64,000 nucleotides of DNA. It comes from Oikopleura dioica. Lineage: Eukaryota; Chordata; Appendicularia; Copelata; Oikopleuridae. Below, in pieces: positions 44,747-54,951 of the stretch. The notes beneath the pieces are model-generated. The model was not told the origin of the DNA. It ran no database searches and saw nothing but the letters and a program-made list of their open reading frames with translations. Where the stretch lies: the NCBI GenBank assembly GCA_907165135.1, contig OU015566.1:5626157-5690156 (forward strand). Reading direction: 5' to 3'. The translations under genes and the position numbers were made by a program. How positions within the stretch are numbered: position 1 is the stretch's first letter; each line of letters begins with the position of its first letter.

Positions 44747-45646
44747 TATGAATGGGGATTTCGCCAAAATGGACTGTTAAAATTTGACGCACAAGACTTC
44801 TTCCAGCAATTCAAACAGACGCTTTTTTCGCATTGTCGGCAATTGTTGATTTTGTCTTCGTTGCAATCCCCAGTGAACAGCTCACTATAAATTGTTTTTT
44901 TAAATGCAAATAAAATAGGAATTACCATTCAAAACCATCCTCTTTTTCGTAAATGGGATCAATATACAATTGTCCTTCGTAAAATGAGCATTTTACAAGG
45001 AGAAGAACTTCCTCAACTACACGAAGTACTTTCGGGGTGACCGCGCACATTCTTTTTTCAAACACTGGCGTCTCATGACTTGGACCGGACAATTGTCCCA
45101 TGATGGGACTCCCATCTCCCTTCTTGCTCACTGCCAATCAGAAGCTGTCCACCATTCGTAATAATAATATACTGAACATTCAGTGCGATGTTATCGACGA
45201 TAACTTATCGTCTTTGGATCAAGGACCTATATTCTCAAAATACCACCAGATATCAAAATTGCTTTCAAAATTGGAGTTGATTCGTCTGATAGAATTTTTG
45301 CTCCTTTTGGAATTTCGACCAAATCTCCAGCAATAGGCGTACAATCAGAGTTGGTCAAAAAGTATACTTAACCCTGCGCTTCAAAATTCTGCAGGGCGCC
45401 CCTCATTTTTGAAGCGCATTGAAGTACGAAATGGCTCGGAAGTATTTTTTACCAACTCTGCGCACAATTCACATTTTCCAAGCAGCCCCACGAGTCACTC
45501 CAGTTATCGATGACTTCAAATTTTTTCATCGGAAAATTAACTTCTCCGGAGTTTTTGAAATCAATCGGATCGGAGAAGAGCCGATTGATAAGTGGGAAGA
45601 AACGTTGCATCTGACTGTTGTTTCCACTACCATAGCATCCAAGCAT
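44747..45646 (-). pseudogene. G8-domain remnant of a fibrocystin-L-like gene
   Basis: Minus-strand pieces read DNWSDSWGCLENVNC (about 45510), then TPIAGDLVEIPKGAKILSDE and TPILKAILISGGIL (about 45345-45250), then VDNIALNVQYIIITNGGQLL and GSEQEGRWESHHG (about 45200-45100). This is the pattern of a G8 domain (P.AGD.V.IP.G..V..D.S, I.I..GG.L..GS). Frame changes, a stop and a small GC-rich hairpin (about 45380-45425) interrupt it. A Cys-rich tail (NNCRQCEKSVCLNCWKKSC) follows to 44747. G8 domains are typical of PKHD1L1, whose homologue lies at 54952. It is probably a fragment carried here by duplication; a small live gene is not excluded. Confidence 0.45.
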
Positions 45647-45758
45647 TCAAGATTTTCAAAGAAAAATGTCTTATGCAGGGGTCAAGATATTGGTATTTCA
45701 GATGAATTTTTTTGTTAATGATAAAATCTGGTTGTAATTCAAGTCCCGAACAAGTTCC

Positions 45759-47934
45759 ATGAACAAGACAGCGTCATTTCTCAAGGTAAGCCCTTAGTTC
45801 AGTTCCATAAATCCTCATCTGGTGAAACTCTTAGCTTACAATTGTAATCGCTTATTCTTAAGTGGGTAAGTGTGAAATGGCTCGCACTTGACGGCATAAA
45901 TACAACATCAATTTTCTTCAAATCATCATTCGAGAAAAAAGCTTTTTTCTTAATTAGCTGAGATGAAGGTTAGACAAATACGAGCCTTTTTGGTGGTTAT
46001 AAAAGAGATTAATATAAGAGAACCTTTAAAATAAAAAATTGAAAAATCTCGTGAAAAACGCTGTTAGAGTACCTTAATTTTTAATTGAATTTCGCTGCTT
46101 AAATTTTTCATAATGAAATTAAAATCTCGCAACGAATAAATAAAAGCTTTAAATGTTTCAATTTAGCTTCTCGCGTTGGTCATCTTGGCAATCGCATCTG
46201 CCGAGTCCGCCGCGCAAACCTCTTGGAGCAAAGTCACCGTCGCCTACAATCAACTCTACAATGATGTCTTGTCCGCCTATGCTGACACCAACATCCCCCC
46301 GCAAAAGAAGGCTAACCGACTGCGCGACTTCTACAACAAAGTCAATGATTTAGTCGGACTTGTTGACGAATCATGCACCGATTTTGCTGGCTCCGGTGAC
46401 CCAAACGATTTCATCAACCCAGATTACGATAGCCAGGATATTTGCTTATCCCTCAACAATTTTTACGCGTCTGTGAAAAGCTTTCACTACGCCTTCGCCT
46501 GCAGCGATGGTAGCCCTAAGAAAGCCTTAAGAATGAAAAGACTCATTCAGCGTCAGAGAAAAATTCTTTTCAATAACAAATTTAAACAACTTAAATGCAA
46601 TGGAACGCCGAAGAAATCACCAACAGAACCACCCACCGAACCGTCGACCGAACCAACAACTGAGCCAACAACTGAGCCAACAACTGAACCACCGACTGAA
46701 CCACCGACTGAGCGACCAACTGAACCACCAATCGAGCCGCAAACTGAGCCAGTAAGTCTCGGGTTCGAAGTACAAGTGAATGAAAATGAGAATTTAGAAA
46801 ATTTGCGTTGGATTTATCAACATGGGCGATGTTGAAGTCGATTTTGAAGAGGCAAAGGAAAATTGCAACTCAATCGGAGGGCATTTGCCATTTTTCAATA
46901 ACGCTGCTGAGCTCGCAGCGTACAACGCGTTCAAACCAGATCGAAGAGAATGGCTCGGAATCGTTCGCGGAAGTGATAATAAGTGGTACAGCACTGCCAA
47001 CACTGAAATATCCGTTTTTGCGTGGGCTCTTGCCGATAACCAGCCCGACAATTTGACCGGCAGCGAAGACTGCGTCGAGAGCTCCACTACGCTTGAATGG
47101 TATGATTTAGGCTGCACTAGATATTGGAGTACACCGAGACACTACTCCTGCCGAATCGAAAAAACCATTCCGGGTGATCAACAATGTCAAGCTGAAATGA
47201 AACTGTGCACTGAATTCAGAAACATGGGCGAGTCAAAGCTGAATTTCGACGCTGCAGAAGAAAGTTGCAACGCAATCGGAGGGCATCTCCCCTTCTTTCT
47301 TAATATAGCTGAGTTTAATGACTATATAGCACGCAAATCTTATCGAAATGAATGGATAGGCTGGGCGCACTTTTTTCGAAATAGATTTTGGGGTTATGAT
47401 CCCGAAGCTTGTGGAGAGGTCAGCGTCGGGCACGGGAATTTTTGGAAATCTCAAAGATGTGAGCTTGAGCAATCCTATTCCTGTCGAATCGATACTGTTG
47501 TCGCGGTTGATGAACAATGCCAGGCAACGAAAACTTGCGTTGAATTCCGACGCATGTTGTTAAGTGAACCATTTAATGAAGCAGAAGCTAGCTGCAATGC
47601 AATTGGAGGAACCCTCCCTTTTTTCAACAATATAGCTGAGCTGGATGCTTTTAAAATCGCAAAAGGAAGTCGAAGCGAATGGCTCGGAATTGTCCGGGGA
47701 GATGACAACAACTGGTTGACTACGACCGGCGCTCAAGTCCCTTTTTACGATTGGAAAGCTAATCAGCCTGGTGGCAGGGAATCATGCGCCGAAATAGGGA
47801 ACGACTTCTTATTTCCTAAGTGGCATGAATTCCCATGCTTCCTTGATAATTATTTCTCTTGCCGCATCGACACAGAAGTCCCAGTTGATCAACGGTGTGA
47901 AGTTAATCAAACCGTTTTCTTTTCCGGTTATTGA
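45759..47934 (+). CDS. Lectin gene copy 2: secreted PTEP-linker, triple C-type lectin
   Basis: Exon 1 (45759-45785, MNKTASFLK) joins exon 2 (46167-46751) to make a signal peptide ending LLALVILAIASA. A helical domain with few cysteines follows (NQLYNDVLSAYADTNIP, KANRLRDFYNKVNDLVGL), then a linker of PTEP repeats (about 46615-46751). A 46-bp intron leads to exon 3 (46798-47934) with three CTLDs. CTLD1 has GGHLPFFNN, QPDN and WYDLGC; CTLD2 lacks a clear sugar triad; CTLD3 has NQPGGRES and WHEFPC. QPD-type triads favour galactose in known C-type lectins; specificity here is inferred. Introns are GT..AG. This copy is intact and lacks the second PTEP linker of copies 1 and 3. It is an extracellular carbohydrate-binding protein; a role in mucus, defence or larvacean house is possible but not shown. 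Confidence 0.8.
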
Positions 47935-48360
47935 CCCAAATGTTCTTCTCTCCTTCATAAAACAAAAAAATAAAAAAAAAACTAAAAATAACCGCTAACA
48001 CGTTTTTGCAGGTGAAAATGCATCTCATTGAATTAAATCCGATTCCGAAGTGGCAATTCGTCATTTATGTGAATCTTGAAAACTTATTATTATTATTATT
48101 CTTATTATTTGTATGTGTTGACGTTTAAAATATGAGTTTCCATCAGTTTATTTGTTTTTAACATTTTCGAGCAATAAGCTCTTCTTCAGAACACGAAAAG
48201 AAGGTGAAATATTTGGAACCGAAAAGTGGAGTAACCTGTATACTTGTAAGGATGGGACTGACTGAAATTTTCTAGGTGTCATAAACTTTGGCAAAAAACC
48301 AGAGCGTTTAGATTTTTACGTGCGCCCTTGGGGCGAAAATGACAGGAGCGCGCACGTAAA
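47935..48360. other. Flank of lectin copy 2
   Basis: Up to about 48070 it is homologous to the flank of the other copies. An ATT-trinucleotide run lies at about 48087-48110. A short inverted pair TTTTACGTGCGC / GCGCACGTAAAA (48315-48360) may be a tiny MITE. No gene was seen. Confidence 0.45.
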
Positions 48361-48558
48361 AGCCCCCATCATTTCCCCCATCCGAAGAACGTCTCTCCCG
48401 AAGTCTACACTTTCATGACAAATTGTTGGAAGAGCGACCCGCGACTGAGGCCGGACGCAAACCAACTGGTGGCGCTGCTGAGCGAGCGGTTTGTAGACGG
48501 CCAATCAGTTGGTAGACGCAAGGCTTTCCCAGCCAAACTTCCAGCTATTTTCATGTGA
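48361..48558 (+). pseudogene. Fragment of a tyrosine-kinase C-lobe
   Basis: An open stretch reads VSPEVYTFMTNCWKSDPRLR then PDANQLVALLSERF and ends at a stop (48556-48558). This is the last helix-pair motif of tyrosine kinases (MxxCWxxDPxxRP). No other kinase exon is visible upstream or downstream, so it is an isolated remnant. It differs from the RTK in this window (MADCWKRSPRD). Confidence 0.5.
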
Positions 48559-48871
48559 CACCACACACCACATTTCATCGCGGTAAAATTTTTAGCGAAA
48601 CAGTTAACAGGGTCGAACAGCTCTAATGGTGAATTAATTATCATCAATCATGCACGCATCGCTCTCACTAATTTTTAATTCCTTTTTCAACTCTTGCCAT
48701 TTTCCAATTCAAAATCTCAGTACGCCTTCTTGATTCAAGTTACTCAAGAATCTTGAAGAAACCCCGGGATTTCCGGCATGTTCCAACAACAGTCCAAGCT
48801 CCATCCGTGAAGGAAACACAAGTTTACTTAGACACTATCTCACGTTCTGCCTTTTAGTATTTACTCTAAAG
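48559..48871. other. Intergenic gap
   Basis: No gene was seen; it ends at the TSD of the next element. Confidence 0.35.
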
Positions 48872-49645
48872 TAGGGTCGGCCCTTTTCACGTGATGACCG
48901 CGGACAACTCTCATATTTTGTGGATATGTTCCTCAGGTGGGGTGTGTTAACCTGTCACATTTTGAGCCGTGTACGTCAAGATCACTAATGGTAAGTCAGC
49001 GGGTTAAAAATCAAAAAAAAAATTTTTCATTTAATCGAATTTTCCTTCAACAACAGACCAAAAAATTCACAGAGACAATTTTTCGAGCCAAAAAAGAATG
49101 ATAGTAAGTAATATTTTTAAAATTTTGATTTTCGCTATTTGAAATTAAAAAGTAAATAAGTAAATTGTAAGATAAAACCCATAAAAAAGCAAGAAATAGT
49201 AAAGACTTTAATTTTTATGAAAACGGGTGTGGGTGGGGTTGGGGACAAAACTGAAATTGATCACCTCAGAGTTAAAACCCTCCGTCAAGCCCCTTAAAAT
49301 TAAAAATCAAGGAACGGGGCTGAGACGGCCCGAAGGGCCGTCAAGCCTCTTAAAATTAAAAATCAAGGAACGGGGCTGAGACGGCCCTTTCCTTTTTAAA
49401 AATTTCAGTTGAAGAAACAGTCGATTATATTTTTCTTATCATTTTCGACTCAAAAAACGCATTGTTTAACATCCTGTTAAAAGAAAATTGAAAAAAAAAA
49501 TTTTGATTTTCAACCCTCTGGCGTACCATTGTTGATCTTGGCGGACGCCGCTCAAATTTTGCCAGGTTAACACTCTCCCCCTAGGCATCATATCCACAAA
49601 ATATGAGAGTTGTCCGCGGTCATCACTAGAAAAGGGCCGACCCTA
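48872..49645. mobile_element. 774-bp inverted-repeat element with 8-bp TSD
   Basis: TSD CTCTAAAG at 48864-48871 and 49646-49653. The terminal inverted repeats begin TAGGGTCGGCCCTTTTC and continue GTGATGACCGCGGACAACTC and on through ATATTTTGTGGATATG, about 60 bp. Inside is a tandem repeat of about 50-60 bp (49270-49388, GGAACGGGGCTGAGACGGCC units). No transposase. Possibly hAT-like. Confidence 0.87.
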
Positions 49646-49745
49646 CTCTAAAGCCGTATTTACTCTCTGCCGGCAAAAATATTGCTTCAATGACAGTATG
49701 AACTCACAAAAGAAGCAACAAGAGGTTTTACTTGGTGATTTATTT

Positions 49746-49837
49746 GAGTGGTCTCCGTTTCCCCAAGTTGGGCAAACGGAGATCTTGAGCAAACGGCGAC
49801 TTGGGCAAACGGCGACTTGGGAAAACGGAGACCACTC
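49746..49837. mobile_element. 92-bp foldback element with 9-bp TSD
   Basis: Ends GAGTGGTCTCCGTTT and AACGGAGACCACTC are inverted. TSD GATTTATTT at 49737-49745 and 49838-49846. The body consists of 16-bp units of the type CTTGGGCAAACGGCGA. Same architecture as the element at 29261-29420, with a different unit sequence. Confidence 0.88.
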
Positions 49838-49927
49838 GATTTATTTAGCTACTGTGAATTTAATTTACAGAAAATGTAAAGGAAAATAAAAATATGAAAA
49901 AGAATATTTTCTAAAAATTAAGAATTT

Positions 49928-50790
49928 CAAGAATACAGTGAAAAGAGGCCTTCTTCGAACATCATTTTCTGTATTTTCTGCATCAGCTCGAAACTATGAA
50001 CATATGTTCCGTCTGAAATATTTTTTTGCTTTTCTGAGATGAACTGTCAAATCTTTACCTTCTCTGATAACTGTTTTCATCAGATGTTGATTTGCATTCG
50101 GATACTCTCTCGGATATTTTGTCCTACTTGCTAAAGGGTACGCTCGGGGATACTTTCTCGAAACCGGCTCATATCTTTCATTTTCTCCGAGATATTCCTC
50201 ATCTTCTTCATATTTTACAAGTAGCTGGTTTTCGGTGCTTCCATGAAGCTCAACATAGGAAAGCATTCCTCCTGACCTCTCTGGGAGGGTTTCTGTCGTT
50301 GATGTTTCTGTTGCCGTAGTTGATCTCGATGCTGTCGTTGTCGATGTCGTAGTTGTCGTGGTTGTAGTTGTCGATATCATTGATGTTGAAGTTGTTGTTG
50401 ATACTCTTGTCGATGATGCTGTTGATGTTGTTTTTTTTGCTGTTAATGTTGTTGATGTTAATCTTGTTGATGAAGCTTCTATCTTTTCTGTTGTCCACTT
50501 GCATCCGGTAAATACATTAAACGGTCCAACATTTGTGTGGCAATTGCACGTTCTATTTCAGGCTGATAAATTCAACTCTTGATAGCAAGCATGATTAATT
50601 GGTCTTTTTCTAAATTAATCCTAAACTGAAGCCTTTCCTGTGATATTCGTGAGTCTCCGACTCGAGAAAGTTTTTAGTAAAGACTGTGCAAGTCGAAAAT
50701 TCTGAAATGATGATTCAACGAAAAGACTAAAGTCATTGCCAGAATTTCGCGTGGAAATTGGGGGTTGTCGAGCTGAAATGAATAAGTACA
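49928..50790 (-). CDS. Putative secreted Thr-rich (mucin-like) protein, 5' end uncertain
   Basis: The last two exons are clear: about 50535-50059 and 50012-49928, joined by a 46-bp GT..AG intron. They encode a short Cys motif NCHTNVGPFNVFTGCKWTTE, a long Ser/Thr-rich stretch (many TTTTT and STTTS runs, likely O-glycosylated), then a charged tail with repeated RKYPRAYP / RTKYPREYP and NANQHLMKTV. The last exon is DGTYVHSFELMQKIQKMMFE to a stop at 49928. Upstream exons are likely around 50600-50790 (ACTVFTKNFLESETHEYH is one open reading) but the joins are not certain. No family was recognised. Confidence 0.5.
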
Positions 50791-51262
50791 AGTCTAGTTT
50801 AGTAAAATAGTCTAGTAGTAAAATACTTTCTCTGACTCTTGTTCGTAGAAAAATTAGGGTTGACCTGAATGCTTACCTGAATAAAGGGATGACGCAGTGA
50901 CTATTTTTTTTCTTAAAAATTTATTTGTTTTCTCTATTCTTACCTTTTCAAGACTGATTTGCCGAATGGGAATAAAAACGAATCAGTTAGCGCCGCAATC
51001 TAAAAGCAGAAGAATTGATGTTTACGGGAGAAATTTATTATTTGATTTCGTTTTATAGAAACGGCGCGTTGAGTACGCTAACCGCGACAAGATTTAAAAA
51101 TAACTTGATTAAAGTGACCAGCCGAGATTCACTTGAACGCTCCAAAAAGAGCAACAATATGATAATATCTTTCCACGAAGCTAGAATCACCGAATCTTCT
51201 AGAGCAGCTGTGGTCAAGAGAATGCTTTTTATCAGATTAGATCAAATTCAAGAGACATAAAG
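50791..51262. other. CatSper gene 5' flank
   Basis: Divergent spacer between the Thr-rich gene and the channel gene. No gene is supported. Confidence 0.35.
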
Positions 51263-54200
51263 ATGAGTAAAAAGCTTGCAAAGCAGCCATCTTTAAAAGT
51301 AAGCCAAATTTAACAATCTTTTTTTTAATTTTTTTCAAGAATATTCTCAAAAAGAGGCAAGATAACGACAAAGAAGTAGAAGCTTCGATAAACTCAAAAG
51401 AGTCAGTCCAGTTCAATATCGCCACCGAGAGCGAGTCCGACTTCTCTAAATCAAGCAGCAAAGGAAAATGGCAAATCGGCGGGCGAACGGTCCAAGCGCT
51501 CTTCAACAAAAAGGACAAGGCGGATAAAGCAGCGGCGGGACTGCCAGATGGGCCGCCAGAAGTCAAGCGAATATTCTCGTTTCCGCTCAATGGCGATGCC
51601 GAGGCCGACGACATTCGAAATGTCTACACTGACTTCAGGTAAAAATCGTTCTTTTGGCAATCAAAACATCAATTTTCTTTCTAGAGAAATCGTCCGATCA
51701 GACCAAGAAGACGACCGCGAGCTTTTCCGGCAATTTTTATCCGAAATCGTCCATTCAGTCAGCTTTAATCTAATAACCATGATCTCAATCGTTCTCAATT
51801 TTCTCTCGATTTACGTTGATGTCCTTCTTCAAGGTAAATCAACCAGTTTTTCTCTGAAAAAACCCTTTTCTCCAAGGCAACAACATAAAGGCAGGAATGG
51901 TGCTTATCCAGTTGGTCCAAAACGTCACTCTCGCCCTGTTTTTGATGGAAATGCTGCTCAAGTACATTGTAATGCCGGAGACATTCTTCAAGTCGTCGCT
52001 AAACATCGTCGATTTGACAATGATTCTCGCGAGCTTCATTCTCACAAACACGGAAATCATGAGCGGAGTCGGCCAAATCGTTTCGATTCTCCGTTCTATC
52101 AGATGTAAGACCCCCTTTTTTCAAATTTTTTTCTGAAAATTTAGTTCAGTAATCAGCTCGTTGAAAAAACTACGCAACCGGTGGCCAAGTCTTTGGATCG
52201 TTTACGAGACTTTGAAGCTGACTCTTGGCGAAATTGCGATGTTGCTGCTGCTGTTTTTCTTCCTTGCTATCATTTTCGTGAGTGGCTCAGAATTTTCTTT
52301 TATTCAAGGAGAGTAGCACAAAGGGAAGAATTTTTCTTTTGGTTGAAATTTTTTGACTTCTTGATTTGAAGACATTGCGCAGCACTCAATTTCTGGACAA
52401 AAAACAGCATCTTCAACCCAATGCTAGAATTTTTAGTTAGCACCCTCTTCTTTCATGTTTTTTTTACATTTCGAAGAGATTTGAATTCGATTTCCGAGAC
52501 ATTCATGTATTTTAAAATGTTCACATCTCCAACGCGCCAAGCTAGTGAATCCATCGAGGTCATCCGAACCGCGTTTCCATCGGGACAAGCTTTGTCCAAT
52601 GTCAACATCATGAAATAGTTGTGTTCGAGGCTGGGGGTACACTCATAATGGGCAAGCTTTTTTCAGTTTCAGATTTGAACAGTCAGCTATTTTGGGCTTT
52701 AGTTCTCTAATTCCATTGTCAATTTTTCCCACAATGACTATCTTAAAAATTGAATCTGTTAAATCAATCATCGAACCGATTCCTGGTCAGACTTCAGAAA
52801 AGTAATGCATTTTTTTCGACTATCGTAAGCCATACTCGGACTGGTTGCGTAATAACGTCTGGTATCATTGGCAAACTCATTATCGGTTTCTCTTGTTTCG
52901 TTCAATTCAAAACTGTCATCTGAAAACGTGATTGAGAAAGAGATAGAGAAGTGTAAAACTTGCCGAAAATCCAAAAGTTCTTCTGCCCGCTAAAATGGGC
53001 CCCTTCTTCCTCGAATATTTTTCGAGCGATTGAAACATTCGCGATTTCGGAGCCAGCTTCTACGCAGTACTTGATACATTCCTCGCGAGTTTTTACCGAT
53101 TTACCTTCAAAATAGTTGTAATTGAAAGTTCTGTGAGTCAAAAATACTTGTGAACCAGACAGTTCCGTTGGCTGTCTTGCATTTTCGCTGCGGGTAGTGA
53201 CATTCAGGAAAGATAAAGTTCATCGTTGTCAATGTTGCCAAAATAACAAAAACGAGAATTGCAATTCTGAAGCTCCATTTTTCCTTTGAACAGCGATTTT
53301 TGGCGTTTTCGTCGTCGTTTCCAGCACCCGTGGTCGAAAATCCATCAACTTTTGTTTCAGAATAATTGCTGGAAATAGCTGTTTTTCTCGATTCAGGTCT
53401 CATCTTTGAGTTTTTGCCCTGACAGTTAGTGTCTACAAATTATATTGAAGCAGAAATCCTTCAGCCATAAAAACGCGGCCTTATCATGACGATAAAACGA
53501 ACTCGGTTATTTTCTTTTATTTTATTTCTGAGCCACAAAACGAGTAACTCTCGGCTGCGAGATGTTCGTCGAAAGCGAGTACGTCCAGGAACACTTCAAG
53601 ACCTTCCAAGACGGCATTTGGACGGCGTTTGTGTTTTTGACGATGGATGGGTGGCGAATGAACTTCCAGAGCGGCTTCGACTTCTACGACTACGGCAAAG
53701 ACACGGAACTCGGCGATCGGGAGCTTATTTTTATCTTTTGGTACTTTGTCAACATTCTGCTCATCATTCTCTTCAGTAAGTTTCATTCTCGGAATTCAGC
53801 TTTCCAACTTATTTAGGCATCATCATGAACTCAATGATCGTCGCCCGGGTCGTGACAAACTTGGACAACGCGATGCTTGAGCAAGACGCGATCCGAGACT
53901 CAGGTTTCCCTCCTTTTTCAAAGCCACCCTCTAACTCGTTTTCAGAAAAAGATGCAGACGATCAGGAAGAAAAGAAGCCCACTCAGGTGGAAGAAAACAA
54001 CAACCAAATGGACGACGGGGACGAAGCATCGCTAATCTTTATGGCCAATCATCCAGCTTTCCAGAAACTCAAGCAGAAGCCGCTTTTCAAAACTGGTCTC
54101 GGAAACATGAATATTGACAGAGTCGAGGATGTGCTCATGATTATCAACGCGCTGGAACGAAACTTGCGGTAAAAATTAAAATGTAGGGTCGGATTTGTAA

Positions 54201-54455
54201 GACAAATTAAGGGAATACACTCGGATCCGCGAGAAACTGTGCCGAATCATGGAAGAAATGCAGATTCTGAACGATCCGTTGACGACCAACAACGAAGCCC
54301 TGCGCGTTCTCGCCTGCACCGCCGCTGGTCAAGAGCTGCGCGAATCTGCGAATCTGACTGGCCCGCTTTCCTACCGCCAAAGTCAAAGTATTCGCCAGAG
54401 CATGTCCAAGTCTATCATTGCCAGACAAACTTCTGTGATGCGCCATCGAATGTAA
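51263..54455 (+). CDS. CatSper-type sperm calcium channel alpha subunit
   Basis: Single-domain six-TM cation channel. Exon 1 is MSKKLAKQPSLK, then a charged N-terminus. S1-S2 lie in VSFNLITMISIVLNFLSI and VTLALFLMEMLLKYIV; S3 in VDLTMILASFIL. The S4 region is IVSILRSIR joined by splicing to LISSLKKLRNRW, rich in Arg/Lys. S5 is EIAMLLLLFFFLAIIF. After a 1284-bp intron (52278-53561) the pore exon reads IWTAFVFLTMDGWRMNF, containing the CatSper selectivity motif TxDxW (T-M-D-G-W), then S6 (FWYFVNILLIILFSIIMNS). The C-terminus has an acidic linker and a coiled-coil-like helix (TRIREKLCRIMEEMQIL), ending 54455. CatSper channels need all four alpha subunits and sit in the sperm tail (family knowledge). 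Which of CatSper 1-4 this is cannot be told by eye. Confidence 0.85.
52453..53403 (-). CDS. Type II membrane protein with lectin-like domain, antisense in CatSper intron
   Basis: Starts MRPESRKTAISSNYSETK, with a cytoplasmic N-terminus and one membrane helix (FRIAILVFVILATLTTMNFI). The ectodomain reads HRTFNYNYFEGKSVKTREEC, IKYCVEAGSEIANVSIARKI and FSGQKNFWI, resembling a degenerate C-type lectin fold (C..G.E.A......IF......FWI). After a likely GC..AG intron (about 52953-52913) comes DDSFELNETRE and YYATSPSMAYDSRKKC, then CPDGNAVRMTSMDSLAWRVG and NVSEIEFKSLRNVKKT to the stop at 52453; the join to this last part is inferred. One frame change between the membrane exon and the ectodomain (about 53140-53200) has no clean intron. 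Either a splice is missed or the gene is decaying. Partial copies exist at 36421-36906 and 39990-40150. Confidence 0.5.
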
Positions 54456-54547
54456 ACTTTTTTTTTGCCCGATTTTACTTTTTAAAAATAAACTTTTTGA
54501 CGTTCCTTGAATTCAGAATTCCATGCTTCAAATCATTCATTTCTTCA

Positions 54548-54735
54548 GCAATCCCTTCAGCTGAAAAACGCGTCCCTATCATTTTGATAAAAACATCTGT
54601 TATACATCTGTATTTTATTATATTTTTCTGAGCCTTACAACATATCACTCTGGACTGTGAGATGTTCGTCGAATACGAGTACGTCCAGGAGCATTTCAAA
54701 ACCTTCCAAGATGGCACTTGGACGGCGTTAATTCC
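54548..54735 (+). pseudogene. Duplicate fragment of the CatSper pore exon and its upstream intron end
   Basis: 54548-54735 repeats 53460-53640: the intron end and MFVEYEYVQEHFKTFQDGTW, diverged, then stops making sense after WTAL. The pore motif and S6 are missing. It lies just after the CatSper gene's last exon, so it is a local partial duplication. Confidence 0.75.
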
Positions 54736-54951
54736 AATCGGCCGTATATTGCTTATAGAGTGTAGTGTTTATGCAGATTAGAGCTTCCCAAATTCACCCC
54801 AGGCAGATTCTTGATATCGCGGCAGCTGGAAGTGGCCAACGAGTGATATGCTTCATTATCAGTCGTTCCTTTTTCCCAAGACTCAGAACTCCGAATATCC
54901 GCTAATTAAAAAATGCATTTTCACTAAAAAGCATCGGCTTCTATTTATCCG
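54736..54951. other. Fibrocystin-L-like gene 5' flank
   Basis: No gene was seen; likely promoter. Confidence 0.35.

Larger units (their letters stand above)
41690..48070. repeat. Large inverted duplication of the lectin gene
   Basis: The left arm (about 41690-44730, gene on minus) and right arm (about 45690-48070, gene on plus) are inverted copies. They include exon 1, the intron, upstream sequence (for example CATTTCACACTTACCCACTT and its complement) and the downstream flank (CAATGAGATGCATTTT at about 41644 against its complement at about 48020). The roughly 950-bp centre is unique and holds a G8-domain remnant. Confidence 0.8.

Noticed and set aside
48087-48112. ATT-repeat run near lectin copy 2 as a CRISPR-like or regulatory array
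   Set aside because: Simple trinucleotide repeat without spacers; no CRISPR array is expected or seen in this eukaryotic DNA.
48405-48647. Minus-strand ORF of about 80 codons
   Set aside because: It is the shadow of the kinase-like plus-strand frame and has no homology.
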